64,000 nt of DNA. Origin: an uncultured Clostridia bacterium. Its GTDB lineage: Bacteria; Bacillota; Clostridia; Christensenellales; CAG-917. A program made the position numbers and the translations under genes. Under the pieces are notes generated by a model. That model ran no database searches, was not told the DNA's origin, and was given only the letters and a program-made list of their open reading frames with translations. The stretch lies in NCBI GenBank assembly GCA_934233745.1, contig CAKQGN010000001.1:186001-250000 (forward strand), in the 5' to 3' direction. Below, piece by piece: positions 1-6,909 of the stretch. Each line of letters starts with the position of its first letter. Position 1 is the first letter of the stretch.

Positions 1-563
1 TGAGCGTGCTTTGTCCGTCGAGAACTCGCAGACTGTTTGCCGTTTGCGACGGAATGGGACACGGTGAAAAAGCAAGCGAAACAAGCAAAAACGCCATTAA
101 AATGATTGAAAGTTTTTATCGGGCGGGCATAGAATCGGGCATCGTCTTGAGCCTTGCCAATAAGTTGCTCAAACTCGGTGCGGAAGATATGTTTTCCACC
201 CTCGACATTGCGGTTTTGGATATGCAGTCGGGCGGATTGGACGTTGTGAAGTTGGGCTCGGCAAGCAGTTTTATCATCCGAAAGGACAATATAGAAATGC
301 TCACTTGCACCGCAGCACCCATAGGCATTGTGGATGACGTAGAAAGTATCACGTCGCGCTATCAACTTTTTGACGGCGATATGTTGCTTATGATGAGCGA
401 CGGAGTTTTCGACGCGCTCGAGGGCAAAGGCGTGTGCGAGGTCATTGACGAAACCGACACCCAAAATCCGCAAACTCTTGCCGATTCCGTGCTTGAAAAA
501 GCCCTCGAAAGCGGCGCAACCGACGATTGCACGGTGCTTGCAATGCGACTTTTTATGGTATAA
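1..563 (+). CDS. spoIIE: Stage II sporulation protein E, C-terminal PP2C phosphatase domain (5' end outside window)
   Basis: The open frame runs in from the left edge, so this is only the C-terminal part; a GTG at position 6 lies inside the frame and is unlikely to be the true start. About 187 residues are visible. They contain the PP2C/SpoIIE metal-binding motif CDGMGHGEKAS near the start, a later MSDGVFDALEG motif and the terminal GATDDCTVLAMRL motif. SpoIIE is a membrane protein that dephosphorylates the anti-anti-sigma factor SpoIIAA at the asymmetric septum and so activates sigma F in the forespore. The following genes tilS and hpt match the usual Firmicute order after spoIIE. The assignment is firm for the phosphatase domain; other PP2C phosphatases are the only realistic alternative, and the context argues against them. 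Confidence 0.85.
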   Translation, partial: SVLCPSRTRRLFAVCDGMGHGEKASETSKNAIKMIESFYRAGIESGIVLSLANKLLKLGAEDMFSTLDIAVLDMQSGGLDVVKLGSASSFIIRKDNIEMLTCTAAPIGIVDDVESITSRYQLFDGDMLLMMSDGVFDALEGKGVCEVIDETDTQNPQTLADSVLEKALESGATDDCTVLAMRLFMV

Positions 564-597
564 ATCAGAGTGCAGAGGCGATATCGTGCATAAAATG

Positions 598-626
598 TTG
601 TGTTTTTTGCGTCGGTGCTGTATAAT
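598..626 (+). promoter_or_regulatory. Sigma-A type promoter of tilS, apparently leaderless
   Basis: TTGTGT (598-603) and TATAAT (621-626) are separated by 17 bases. The ATG of tilS lies at 633, six bases after the -10 box, so transcription would begin at or beside the start codon. No purine-rich Shine-Dalgarno site precedes the ATG. Confidence 0.6.
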
Positions 627-632
627 TGCCGT

Positions 633-1967
633 ATGGCAAACGATATTCAAATATATTTGAATAAATTTTTGGACAATCCGTCTTTTGTCGGAAAAACGAT
701 TGGCGTTGCTTTAAGCGGCGGCAGAGATTCCGTCGCGCTTGCGTATGCATTGAAAAACGCAAACGTCCCTTTGGTCGCAATCAATGTCGAACACGGTATC
801 CGAGGTCAGAGCAGCGTGGACGACAGCAGATTCGTTGCCGATTTTTGCAAAGAATACGATATTCCTCTTTTTTGTTTCAAGGTGGACGCGCCTGCGTTTT
901 GCAAGGAAAACGGCTATACGCTCGAACAGGGCGCAAGGATTTTGCGATACGAGATTTTCGATAGCGTACTCGACGAGAAAAAGTGCGACTATATCGCGCT
1001 TGCTCATCACGCCGACGACCAAGTCGAAACCGTAATTATGCGCATAATTCGCGGCACCGGCGTAAGAGGTCTTTGCGGAATGAGTGCGGTGAGCGGAAAG
1101 TATATTCGCCCGCTTCTTTGTTGCGAAAGAGAGGATATAAACGATTTCGTTGCCGAACATAATTTGCCATACGTCGACGACGAAACCAATTTTGACACCG
1201 ACTACACGCGCAATTTTTTGCGAGAGGAGCTTGAAAAAATAAAACAAAGATTTCCTTCTCTTTGTACGTCCGTGTCAAGGCTTTGCGAAAACGCAACGGA
1301 AGTTTGCGATTTTATAGCGAAAAATACGCCCGAATTGCGTCTTGAAAACGACGAAGTTAAAGTTGATGTGAAGTATTTTGAGGATACATTGATTGCAAAA
1401 GAACTTGTTGTGAAGGCTGCGAGAATGCTCGGCGTTTGTCAGGATATCGAACAGAGGCACTTTCCGCTTGTATTCGACCTCAAAGACGCTCAAAACGGAA
1501 AACGTATCGAGCTTGCTCACAAACTCGTGGCGCACAAAGACGGCAGATATATCGTGTTTTCGAAAAAGCGCGAAAGAGGCGCACTCGATTGCGTAGAGAG
1601 TTTTGCGGAAGGCGAATTTGCCTCTCTCGGCGTGTCGGTTGCAAAAGTCGATTGTATGTGCAAAGAAAAGTTGCGCTCGGGCAGTTGCCGCGATTGTGAT
1701 AGAATTTTGTTTGTAGACGGCGATAAATTGCCTCAACATGCCGTTTTGAGAAGAATAAAACCCGGGGATTATATCCAAAAATTCGGCGGCGGAACAAAGA
1801 GTGTGGGCGACTTTCTGACCGATAAAAAAGTGCCTTTGCGCAAGAGAGAAAAACTTGTCGTTGTCGCAAACGGAAGCGAAGTTTTTGCGATATTCGGCGT
1901 GGAAATTTCCAAAAACGTCGCGGTAGAAAACATCGGCAAAAACATATATGAACTTAAAACAATGTAA
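633..1967 (+). CDS. tilS: tRNA(Ile)-lysidine synthetase
   Basis: TilS converts C34 of the tRNA-Ile CAU anticodon to lysidine using ATP and lysine, so that the tRNA reads AUA. The 444-residue product has the N-type ATP pyrophosphatase P-loop GVALSGGRDSVALAYAL near residue 26, the conserved LAHHADDQVETVIMRIIRG segment near 125, and a C-terminal substrate-binding region with RRIKPGD and KSVGDFLTDKKVP. The chosen start is the ATG at 633: the frame extends a few codons upstream, but the family begins just before the P-loop and the promoter -10 box lies immediately upstream. It sits 69 bases after spoIIE and 58 before hpt. The length fits the family. Confidence 0.93.
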   Translation: MANDIQIYLNKFLDNPSFVGKTIGVALSGGRDSVALAYALKNANVPLVAINVEHGIRGQSSVDDSRFVADFCKEYDIPLFCFKVDAPAFCKENGYTLEQGARILRYEIFDSVLDEKKCDYIALAHHADDQVETVIMRIIRGTGVRGLCGMSAVSGKYIRPLLCCEREDINDFVAEHNLPYVDDETNFDTDYTRNFLREELEKIKQRFPSLCTSVSRLCENATEVCDFIAKNTPELRLENDEVKVDVKYFEDTLIAKELVVKAARMLGVCQDIEQRHFPLVFDLKDAQNGKRIELAHKLVAHKDGRYIVFSKKRERGALDCVESFAEGEFASLGVSVAKVDCMCKEKLRSGSCRDCDRILFVDGDKLPQHAVLRRIKPGDYIQKFGGGTKSVGDFLTDKKVPLRKREKLVVVANGSEVFAIFGVEISKNVAVENIGKNIYELKTM

Positions 1968-2025
1968 AAACGGCTGCAATGCACCGAAAACGCACCATAG
2001 AAAACTATACAATGGAGATATAAAA

Positions 2026-2568
2026 ATGTACGGCAAAGAAATCAAAAAGATTCTAATCGCACGCGAGGACATCGCAAAAAGAGTTGCCGAACTCGGCAGA
2101 CAAATCACAGAGGATTACAAAGGCGAATCCGTCACTCTCGTATGTACGCTCAGAGGCGCAAGTATATTTTTTGCGGATCTCGTAAGGGAAATCGAAGGGG
2201 ATGTCGAAATCGACTTTATCGCTGTTTCGAGCTATGGAGCAGGCACAAAGTCAAGCGGCGAAGTGAAGATGATAAAAGACCTTTCCGAACCCATCAGGGA
2301 CAAAAACGTAATCATCGTCGAGGATATAATCGACACGGGCATTACGCTCTGTTATCTGAAAAAACTTTTGCTTGCACGCGCACCGAAAACACTCAAAGTT
2401 TGCTCGTTGCTCGACAAGCCGTCAAGAAGAAAAGTCGACTTTAAGGGCGATTATGTCGGATTTGAAATCGAAAACGAATTTGTTGTCGGATATGGTCTTG
2501 ACTATGACGAAAAAATGAGAAACTTCAAGGACGTTTGCGTGCTTGCGCCCGAGGTTTACGGTGGCTGA
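2026..2568 (+). CDS. hpt: Hypoxanthine phosphoribosyltransferase
   Basis: This purine salvage enzyme of 180 residues transfers the phosphoribosyl group of PRPP to hypoxanthine or guanine. The PRPP-binding motif VIIVEDIIDTGIT is present at about residues 92-104, with the upstream LRGASIFFADLVREI loop and the C-terminal FVVGYGLDYDEKMRN segment typical of bacterial Hpt. The start is the ATG at 2026, preceded by TGGAGAT; an earlier in-frame start at 1948 would overlap the end of tilS and adds nothing conserved. The tilS-hpt order is conserved in Bacillota. The stop overlaps the next gene by eight bases. Confidence 0.93.
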   Translation: MYGKEIKKILIAREDIAKRVAELGRQITEDYKGESVTLVCTLRGASIFFADLVREIEGDVEIDFIAVSSYGAGTKSSGEVKMIKDLSEPIRDKNVIIVEDIIDTGITLCYLKKLLLARAPKTLKVCSLLDKPSRRKVDFKGDYVGFEIENEFVVGYGLDYDEKMRNFKDVCVLAPEVYGG

Positions 2569-3913
2569 AAAAGAAAACGCATTAAAGAGTTTGGCGATAT
2601 GTTTCAAACCGTTTGCCACACTCTATCAAGTGGGCGGCGCGGTGCGCGACGAGTTGCTTGGCATTGAGTGCTTTGACATTGACGTTTGCGCAAAACTCAA
2701 GGTTGAAGATGTCAAAAAGATATTGTCAAACACCGATTTTGTCGTTTCTGACAAAAATCTGCGCATGGGGACCGTGCATATTTCATGCGGCGATTTTGTG
2801 TGCGAATACACGACTTTTCGCACCGACAGCTATGATATATCGAGCGGCGGGCATACGCCGAAAGACGTTCGTTTCACCTCGGATATGAGCCTTGACGCAA
2901 GGCGCAGAGATTTCAAATGCAACGCGCTGTACAAGGATATTCTGACGGGCAAAATCCTCGATTTGCTCGGCGGAACGGAAGATGTGAAAAACAAGATTAT
3001 TTCAACCGCCGACGAGCCGAATATCGTTTTCGAAGCGGACGGATTGCGCATTTTGCGCATGGTGAGATTTGCCGCCGAACTCGGATTCGATGTAGAAAGC
3101 AACACCTTTGAAATCGCAAAGAAAAACGCATGGCGCGTAAAAGATATTGCGGTTGAAAGAATACGCGACGAGCTGGAAAAAATTTTTGTTGCGGATACGA
3201 AACATCCCCGATTGAACCTGAAAGACGCCCATGTCAGAGGGCTTGCGATGCTTGACGAACTCGGACTTGTCGATATGCTTTTTCCTGAACTCGCAACGCT
3301 CAAAGATTTGGAACAACCGAAAAAATACCATCTGTACGATGCCTACAATCACTCTCTCAAAGCGTATGAGTACGCTCCGCCGAGGTTGAGATTTGCCGCT
3401 CTTTTGCACGACGTCGGCAAAGCGGAATCGATAAAGCGCAACGGGAACATGCATGCGCACGCCGAAATCGGTGCGCAAATTGCTGACGAAATATGCAAAC
3501 GGTTCAAGTTTTCGACAGCCGAAAGAAAGAAAATCGTAAAACTCGTCGCACTACATATGACCGATTTGAAAGGCGATATGTCAGAGGCAAAACTGCGTCG
3601 TTTCGTGGCGATAAATCAAGACGTCGTATATGATCTTTGCGATCTTGCCGATGCAGATGCGCTCGCTTCATGCGTACGACTCGATAAAGAAAATCGAATC
3701 CGCCAAATCGCAAACGAGATGAAAAGCGACGGTACGCCGCTTTGCGTAAAAGATTTGGAAGTAGACGGGAAAGACCTCGTTGCGCTCGGTGTAGACGAAA
3801 AGCAAAGAGGAAAACTCCTCGAAGAATTGTGGCTGGATACGGTGATGAATCCCGATTTGATAGACAGAGATAAGGCACTTGCGTATCTCAAAAAAAAGAA
3901 AAAGTCGGTATAA
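2561..3913 (+). CDS. cca: CCA tRNA nucleotidyltransferase / polyA polymerase family protein with HD domain
   Basis: The 450-residue protein opens with the nucleotidyltransferase motif YQVGGAVRDELLG and the metal-binding pair FDIDV. It continues with DARRRDFKCNALY and the motif GLRILRMVRFAAELGF, the hallmarks of the CCA-adding/polyA polymerase family. An HD domain follows (LLHDVGKAES near residue 290). CCA-adding enzymes repair or build the 3' CCA of tRNAs; some family members only add part of the tail or tail RNA with A. The GTG at 2561 is taken as start because a GAGG site lies just upstream; a TTG at 2543 is possible. The eight-base overlap with hpt implies translational coupling. Whether it adds the complete CCA cannot be told by eye. 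Confidence 0.85.
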   Translation: MAEKENALKSLAICFKPFATLYQVGGAVRDELLGIECFDIDVCAKLKVEDVKKILSNTDFVVSDKNLRMGTVHISCGDFVCEYTTFRTDSYDISSGGHTPKDVRFTSDMSLDARRRDFKCNALYKDILTGKILDLLGGTEDVKNKIISTADEPNIVFEADGLRILRMVRFAAELGFDVESNTFEIAKKNAWRVKDIAVERIRDELEKIFVADTKHPRLNLKDAHVRGLAMLDELGLVDMLFPELATLKDLEQPKKYHLYDAYNHSLKAYEYAPPRLRFAALLHDVGKAESIKRNGNMHAHAEIGAQIADEICKRFKFSTAERKKIVKLVALHMTDLKGDMSEAKLRRFVAINQDVVYDLCDLADADALASCVRLDKENRIRQIANEMKSDGTPLCVKDLEVDGKDLVALGVDEKQRGKLLEELWLDTVMNPDLIDRDKALAYLKKKKKSV

Positions 3914-4035
3914 ATCGCACATTTTGAACTCATGGAAATGCAGTATATCTGCAAGTACAAGTATAAACAAAAATCAATGCGAGATTTGTCTTTGCAAGGA
4001 TAAAAAGCAAGACGATTTGCGCACGGGAGGTATGT

Positions 4036-5376
4036 ATGACGGGATTGTATATTATGGTGGCGGTTTGCATCGCGCTTGCGCTTGCGTGCGTTGCAATGTG
4101 TATCCTTTTATTCAAAAAAGGCGGTGCAAAACTCGATAATGTTACACTGTCGAATATCAAAGAGGACAACGAAAAGCTCAAAAACGACATCGATACCGCG
4201 ATGAAAATCAACAACTCCATGCTTGTGGGAACGCTCAATGCTCAAACCGAAAACATACGAGCCGTGGGCGAGCGCATGGATAGGTTTATGCAGACAACGC
4301 AACGCAGCCTCGAAGAAGTCAAGACAACGACCGCTCAAAGCATCGCAAATCTGCGTGTCGCAAACGAGCAAAGCATCGCAACGCTCACCGCACTCAACTC
4401 GGCAAGCATGAAAGAGATGAAAGAGGACAATGCGAAACAGCTTGAAAAGATGCGCGAAACAGTCGATGAAAAACTCAGCGCAACGTTGGAAACAAGATTC
4501 AATCAATCTTTCAAAATCGTCAATGACAGGCTTGAAGAAATCAATCGGACATTCTCCGAACTTCAAAACTTGCAAACGGGTGTCAACGACCTCAACCGTA
4601 TTTTCAAAAACGTAAAAACGCGCGGAACGTGGGGAGAAGTTTCGCTTGAAAGTTTGCTTGCGCAAATCCTTGCGCCCGAACAATATCACAAGCAAGTCCG
4701 TATAAAACGCGGCAGCGAAGATATGGTTGATTTTGCCATACGCATGCCCGGCAAAGGCGACGAAGAAGTGCTTTTGCCAATCGACGCAAAGTTTCCCGTC
4801 GAGGACTATGCTCGCCTTGTCGAAGCGTCGGAAAAAGGCGATCCCGACGGAGTGGAGGCTGCAAGCAAGGCGCTTGCAAACCGCGTGAAAACCGAGGCTA
4901 TGAGCATAAGAGACAAGTATGTCAATCCGCCAAAAACCACCGATTTTGCGATTATGTATTTGCCCACGGAAGGGCTTTATGCCGAGATTATCAGAAGGGA
5001 AGGACTTGTTGAGGATATACAAAACAAGTTCAGAATCGTGGTGTGCGGTCCAACCACAATCGCGGCATTGCTCAACAGTTTGCAAATGGGATTCAGAAGC
5101 GTCGCAATCGAAAAACGCAGTACGGAAATAGGCAAACTTCTGCAAGGATTTATGAGCGATTTCGCACTATTCACAAAATATTTGAAACAGACGGGAGACC
5201 GCCTCGACACTGTCAAAAAGTCGCTTGAAAACGCAGAAGAACGCACGAGAATAATCGGCAAAAAACTCAACAAGGTCAACAGCCTTTCGGATGAAAAAGG
5301 TCCCGATATGGAGCAACTTATCGCATCGTCGGGCGATGATGAAATAACGTTTGAGGATGAAACATATGAAGGCTGA
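4036..5376 (+). CDS. rmuC: DNA recombination protein RmuC homologue
   Basis: The 446-residue protein has one N-terminal membrane segment (about residues 3-23), a long coiled coil (about 35-150) and a C-terminal RmuC domain containing TRGTWGEVSLESLLAQILAPEQY, PIDAKFPVEDYARLVEAS and IVVCGPTTIAALLNSLQMGF. RmuC proteins limit inversion at short inverted repeats in E. coli and have a predicted nuclease-like core. A strong site, GGGAGG at 4025-4030, precedes the ATG at 4036. The stop codon overlaps the start of the following PHP gene. The 122 bases before it hold no recognisable gene. Confidence 0.9.
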   Translation: MTGLYIMVAVCIALALACVAMCILLFKKGGAKLDNVTLSNIKEDNEKLKNDIDTAMKINNSMLVGTLNAQTENIRAVGERMDRFMQTTQRSLEEVKTTTAQSIANLRVANEQSIATLTALNSASMKEMKEDNAKQLEKMRETVDEKLSATLETRFNQSFKIVNDRLEEINRTFSELQNLQTGVNDLNRIFKNVKTRGTWGEVSLESLLAQILAPEQYHKQVRIKRGSEDMVDFAIRMPGKGDEEVLLPIDAKFPVEDYARLVEASEKGDPDGVEAASKALANRVKTEAMSIRDKYVNPPKTTDFAIMYLPTEGLYAEIIRREGLVEDIQNKFRIVVCGPTTIAALLNSLQMGFRSVAIEKRSTEIGKLLQGFMSDFALFTKYLKQTGDRLDTVKKSLENAEERTRIIGKKLNKVNSLSDEKGPDMEQLIASSGDDEITFEDETYEG

Positions 5377-6154
5377 TTTGCATATTCACACAACCAAAAG
5401 CGACGGCTCGCTCACGCCGAGGGAAGTCGTTGCATGGGCAAAAAACAAAGGCTTGGACGTGATGGCAATCACCGACCACGACAGCGTTGCCGGCCTTGAC
5501 GAAGGGCGTGAAGAGGCAAAAAAACTCGGCATAAAATTTGTCGGAGGAATTGAATTTAGCACGTACTCAATATGCGAAATCCATATTTTAGGATACAATA
5601 TCGACTACAAAAACCCTGATTTTGTGCAAGAATTGCAAAAAGTAAAGGATTTGAGAAAGGAAAGGAATATCCGCATCGGACAAAAACTTCAAGACCTCGG
5701 AGTAAAGACGGAGCTGGACTTTTCGGCTGACGGATTGGGACGTATGAACATGGCGCGCGAGCTTGTCAAAAAAGGGTATTGCACCGATATCAACGACGCA
5801 TTTGAAAAATACCTCAGACCCGGCGCAAAAGCGTACTGCGAGGCAAAGAGGCTCACACCCGTCGAGGCTGTCAGAATCATCAAGAAGTACGGAGGGTTTG
5901 CATCCGTCGCACACCCGAAAAAATACTTGCTCGACAAAAGACTGGAGATCCTTTTGGGCGGATTGAAACAGTTTGGGCTTGACGGCATGGAGCTCAACTA
6001 TCCATCTCACAACGAGCAAGACAAAAAAAACTTCTCCGAACTCATGAATAAGTATAAATTGCTCCCCACCGGCGGAAGCGACTTTCACGGTGACGAGGAC
6101 AAAAACTTCGTGTACGAGCTTGACCCTCGCACCGCAAAAAGACTGCACGTTTGA
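5366..6154 (+). CDS. PHP-domain phosphoesterase
   Basis: The 262-residue protein has the PHP metal-binding motifs ADLHIHTTKSDGSLTP at the start, AITDHDSVAG near residue 36, a GIEFS segment, a SVAHPKKY motif near 180 and GGSDFHGDED near the end. It resembles the YciV/TrpH family of 5'-3' exonucleases or nucleoside 3',5'-bisphosphate phosphatases. The start is the ATG at 5366, giving an 11-base overlap with rmuC; an earlier start at 5351 is less likely because the family begins right at the KADLHIHT segment. The exact substrate is not known from sequence. Confidence 0.85.
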   Translation: MKADLHIHTTKSDGSLTPREVVAWAKNKGLDVMAITDHDSVAGLDEGREEAKKLGIKFVGGIEFSTYSICEIHILGYNIDYKNPDFVQELQKVKDLRKERNIRIGQKLQDLGVKTELDFSADGLGRMNMARELVKKGYCTDINDAFEKYLRPGAKAYCEAKRLTPVEAVRIIKKYGGFASVAHPKKYLLDKRLEILLGGLKQFGLDGMELNYPSHNEQDKKNFSELMNKYKLLPTGGSDFHGDEDKNFVYELDPRTAKRLHV

Positions 6155-6179
6155 GAGTACTTCTAATATAGCAACTGCG

Positions 6180-6202
6180 TTGCGGTTGCGGAAGATTTCA
6201 GC
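6180..6202 (+). repeat. 23-bp direct repeat, left copy
   Basis: This copy is TTGCGG twice followed by AAGATTTCAGC. A second copy at 6614-6636 differs by a single base. The pair flanks the hairpin-rich gene-free segment, and an A+T-rich TATAT tract precedes both copies. Confidence 0.8.
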
Positions 6203-6636
6203 TTATTCGGAGCGTTCTTATATATGGAATGTGCCAATTCGAAGACGGAATTGGAGTCGCAAGGCGACGACCGCAACGAGCGCCGAGCTTGACGGTTGTA
6301 CCGTCCGACTGCGCCATGTTGTTGCGTAGCCGGCGCACAAAGGACGGTGGCATAAGTAGAGAAATGTCCCTATCTATGCGAGTGCCGAGTGTGTCCCCAC
6401 GCGGAGCGGACGCCGTGGGTTCCCTTTTAAGGGGGAACGGCGGTATGGGCGCGACGCGTTAAGCAACACATCCAGTGAATGTGTTGTAGCCAAAGCGAAC
6501 GAGGCGGATTGCTTTGCAAACGCCGAAGTCCAAACACGTGAGGAAGGGGGAGATTGTAATTAAGGTATACGCCTAACACTCTTGTAGAGGCAAAACAAAT
6601 ATATTCAATTATGTTGCGGTTGCGGAAGATTTTAGC
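6203..6636 (+). ncRNA. Candidate large structured RNA of unknown family
   Basis: This stretch of about 430 bases has no plausible protein gene but is dense in perfect hairpins: CCAATTC/GAATTGG (6234-6254), GTCGC/GCGAC (6256-6268), GACGGT/ACCGTC (6291-6305), CCCACG/CGTGGG (6396-6419), GTTCCC/GGGAAC (6419-6438) and CAACACAT/ATGTGTTG (6464-6486). Its G+C content is visibly higher than that of the neighbouring intergenic DNA. It ends at a strong terminator. I do not see the signature blocks of RNase P RNA, tmRNA, SRP RNA or group II intron domain V. Orientation is inferred from the plus-strand terminator and neighbours. A degenerate mobile element is the main alternative, given the flanking direct repeats. 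Confidence 0.45.
6614..6636 (+). repeat. 23-bp direct repeat, right copy
   Basis: Second copy of the TTGCGG-TTGCGG-AAGATTTTAGC repeat, 434 bases from the first, directly before the terminator. Confidence 0.8.
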
Positions 6637-6668
6637 AAAAAAAACGACGCGGAAGGCGTCGTTTTTTT
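6636..6668. terminator. Bidirectional Rho-independent terminator
   Basis: ACGACGC (6644-6650) pairs with GCGTCGT (6656-6662). A run of A precedes the stem and a run of T follows it, so it can stop both the plus-strand transcript from the left and the minus-strand copA transcript. Confidence 0.85.
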
Positions 6669-6699
6669 GTTGGGTAAAACTTGCTTGACGTTGAAAAAA

Positions 6700-6909
6700 T
6701 TATCTTATTTCCGTCACATCATATCCTGCGTTTTCGACGGCGGCTTTGAGAGCGGAATCGGAAACGTCTTTTGTGAGCGTTACGATTGCGTTTTTGTTTT
6801 CGAGCGACACCTCGACAAGAGATACTCCGTCCACTTTTGAGAGTGCGTCGTTTACATGTTTGACGCAGTGCATGCACATCATGCCTTCGATTGAAATTGT
6901 TTTTTGCAT
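6700..6909 (-). CDS. Possible separately translated CopZ-like copper chaperone inside copA
   Basis: The ATG for Met819 of CopA (6909) is preceded by AAAAGGAG (6919-6926 on the minus strand) at nine bases, stronger than the site in front of copA itself. Initiation there would give a 69-residue protein starting MQKTISIEG and containing MMCMHC, the length and layout of CopZ copper chaperones. In E. coli, copA also yields a short chaperone, CopA(Z), from its HMA region, by programmed frameshifting. Use of the internal start here is inferred from sequence only. Confidence 0.45.
   Translation of the reverse strand: MQKTISIEGMMCMHCVKHVNDALSKVDGVSLVEVSLENKNAIVTLTKDVSDSALKAAVENAGYDVTEIR

Noticed and set aside
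711..1247. Long minus-strand frame opposite tilS, and similar antisense frames opposite other housekeeping genes
   Set aside because: These are mirror frames of genes with clear family motifs; they have no ribosome-binding sites or recognisable domains.
4108..5145. 345-residue minus-strand frame opposite rmuC
   Set aside because: It is the antisense of the RmuC coding region and has no start site or family resemblance.
6090..6462. Short plus-strand frames in the region after the PHP gene
   Set aside because: They are basic, low-complexity translations crossing perfect hairpins, without start sites; the segment looks like structured RNA or an element remnant.
6203..6636. RNase P RNA, tmRNA or SRP RNA
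   Set aside because: The conserved blocks I know for these RNAs (for example GAGGAAAGTCC, a terminal T-loop with CCA, or the GGAAGCAG tetraloop region) are not present.
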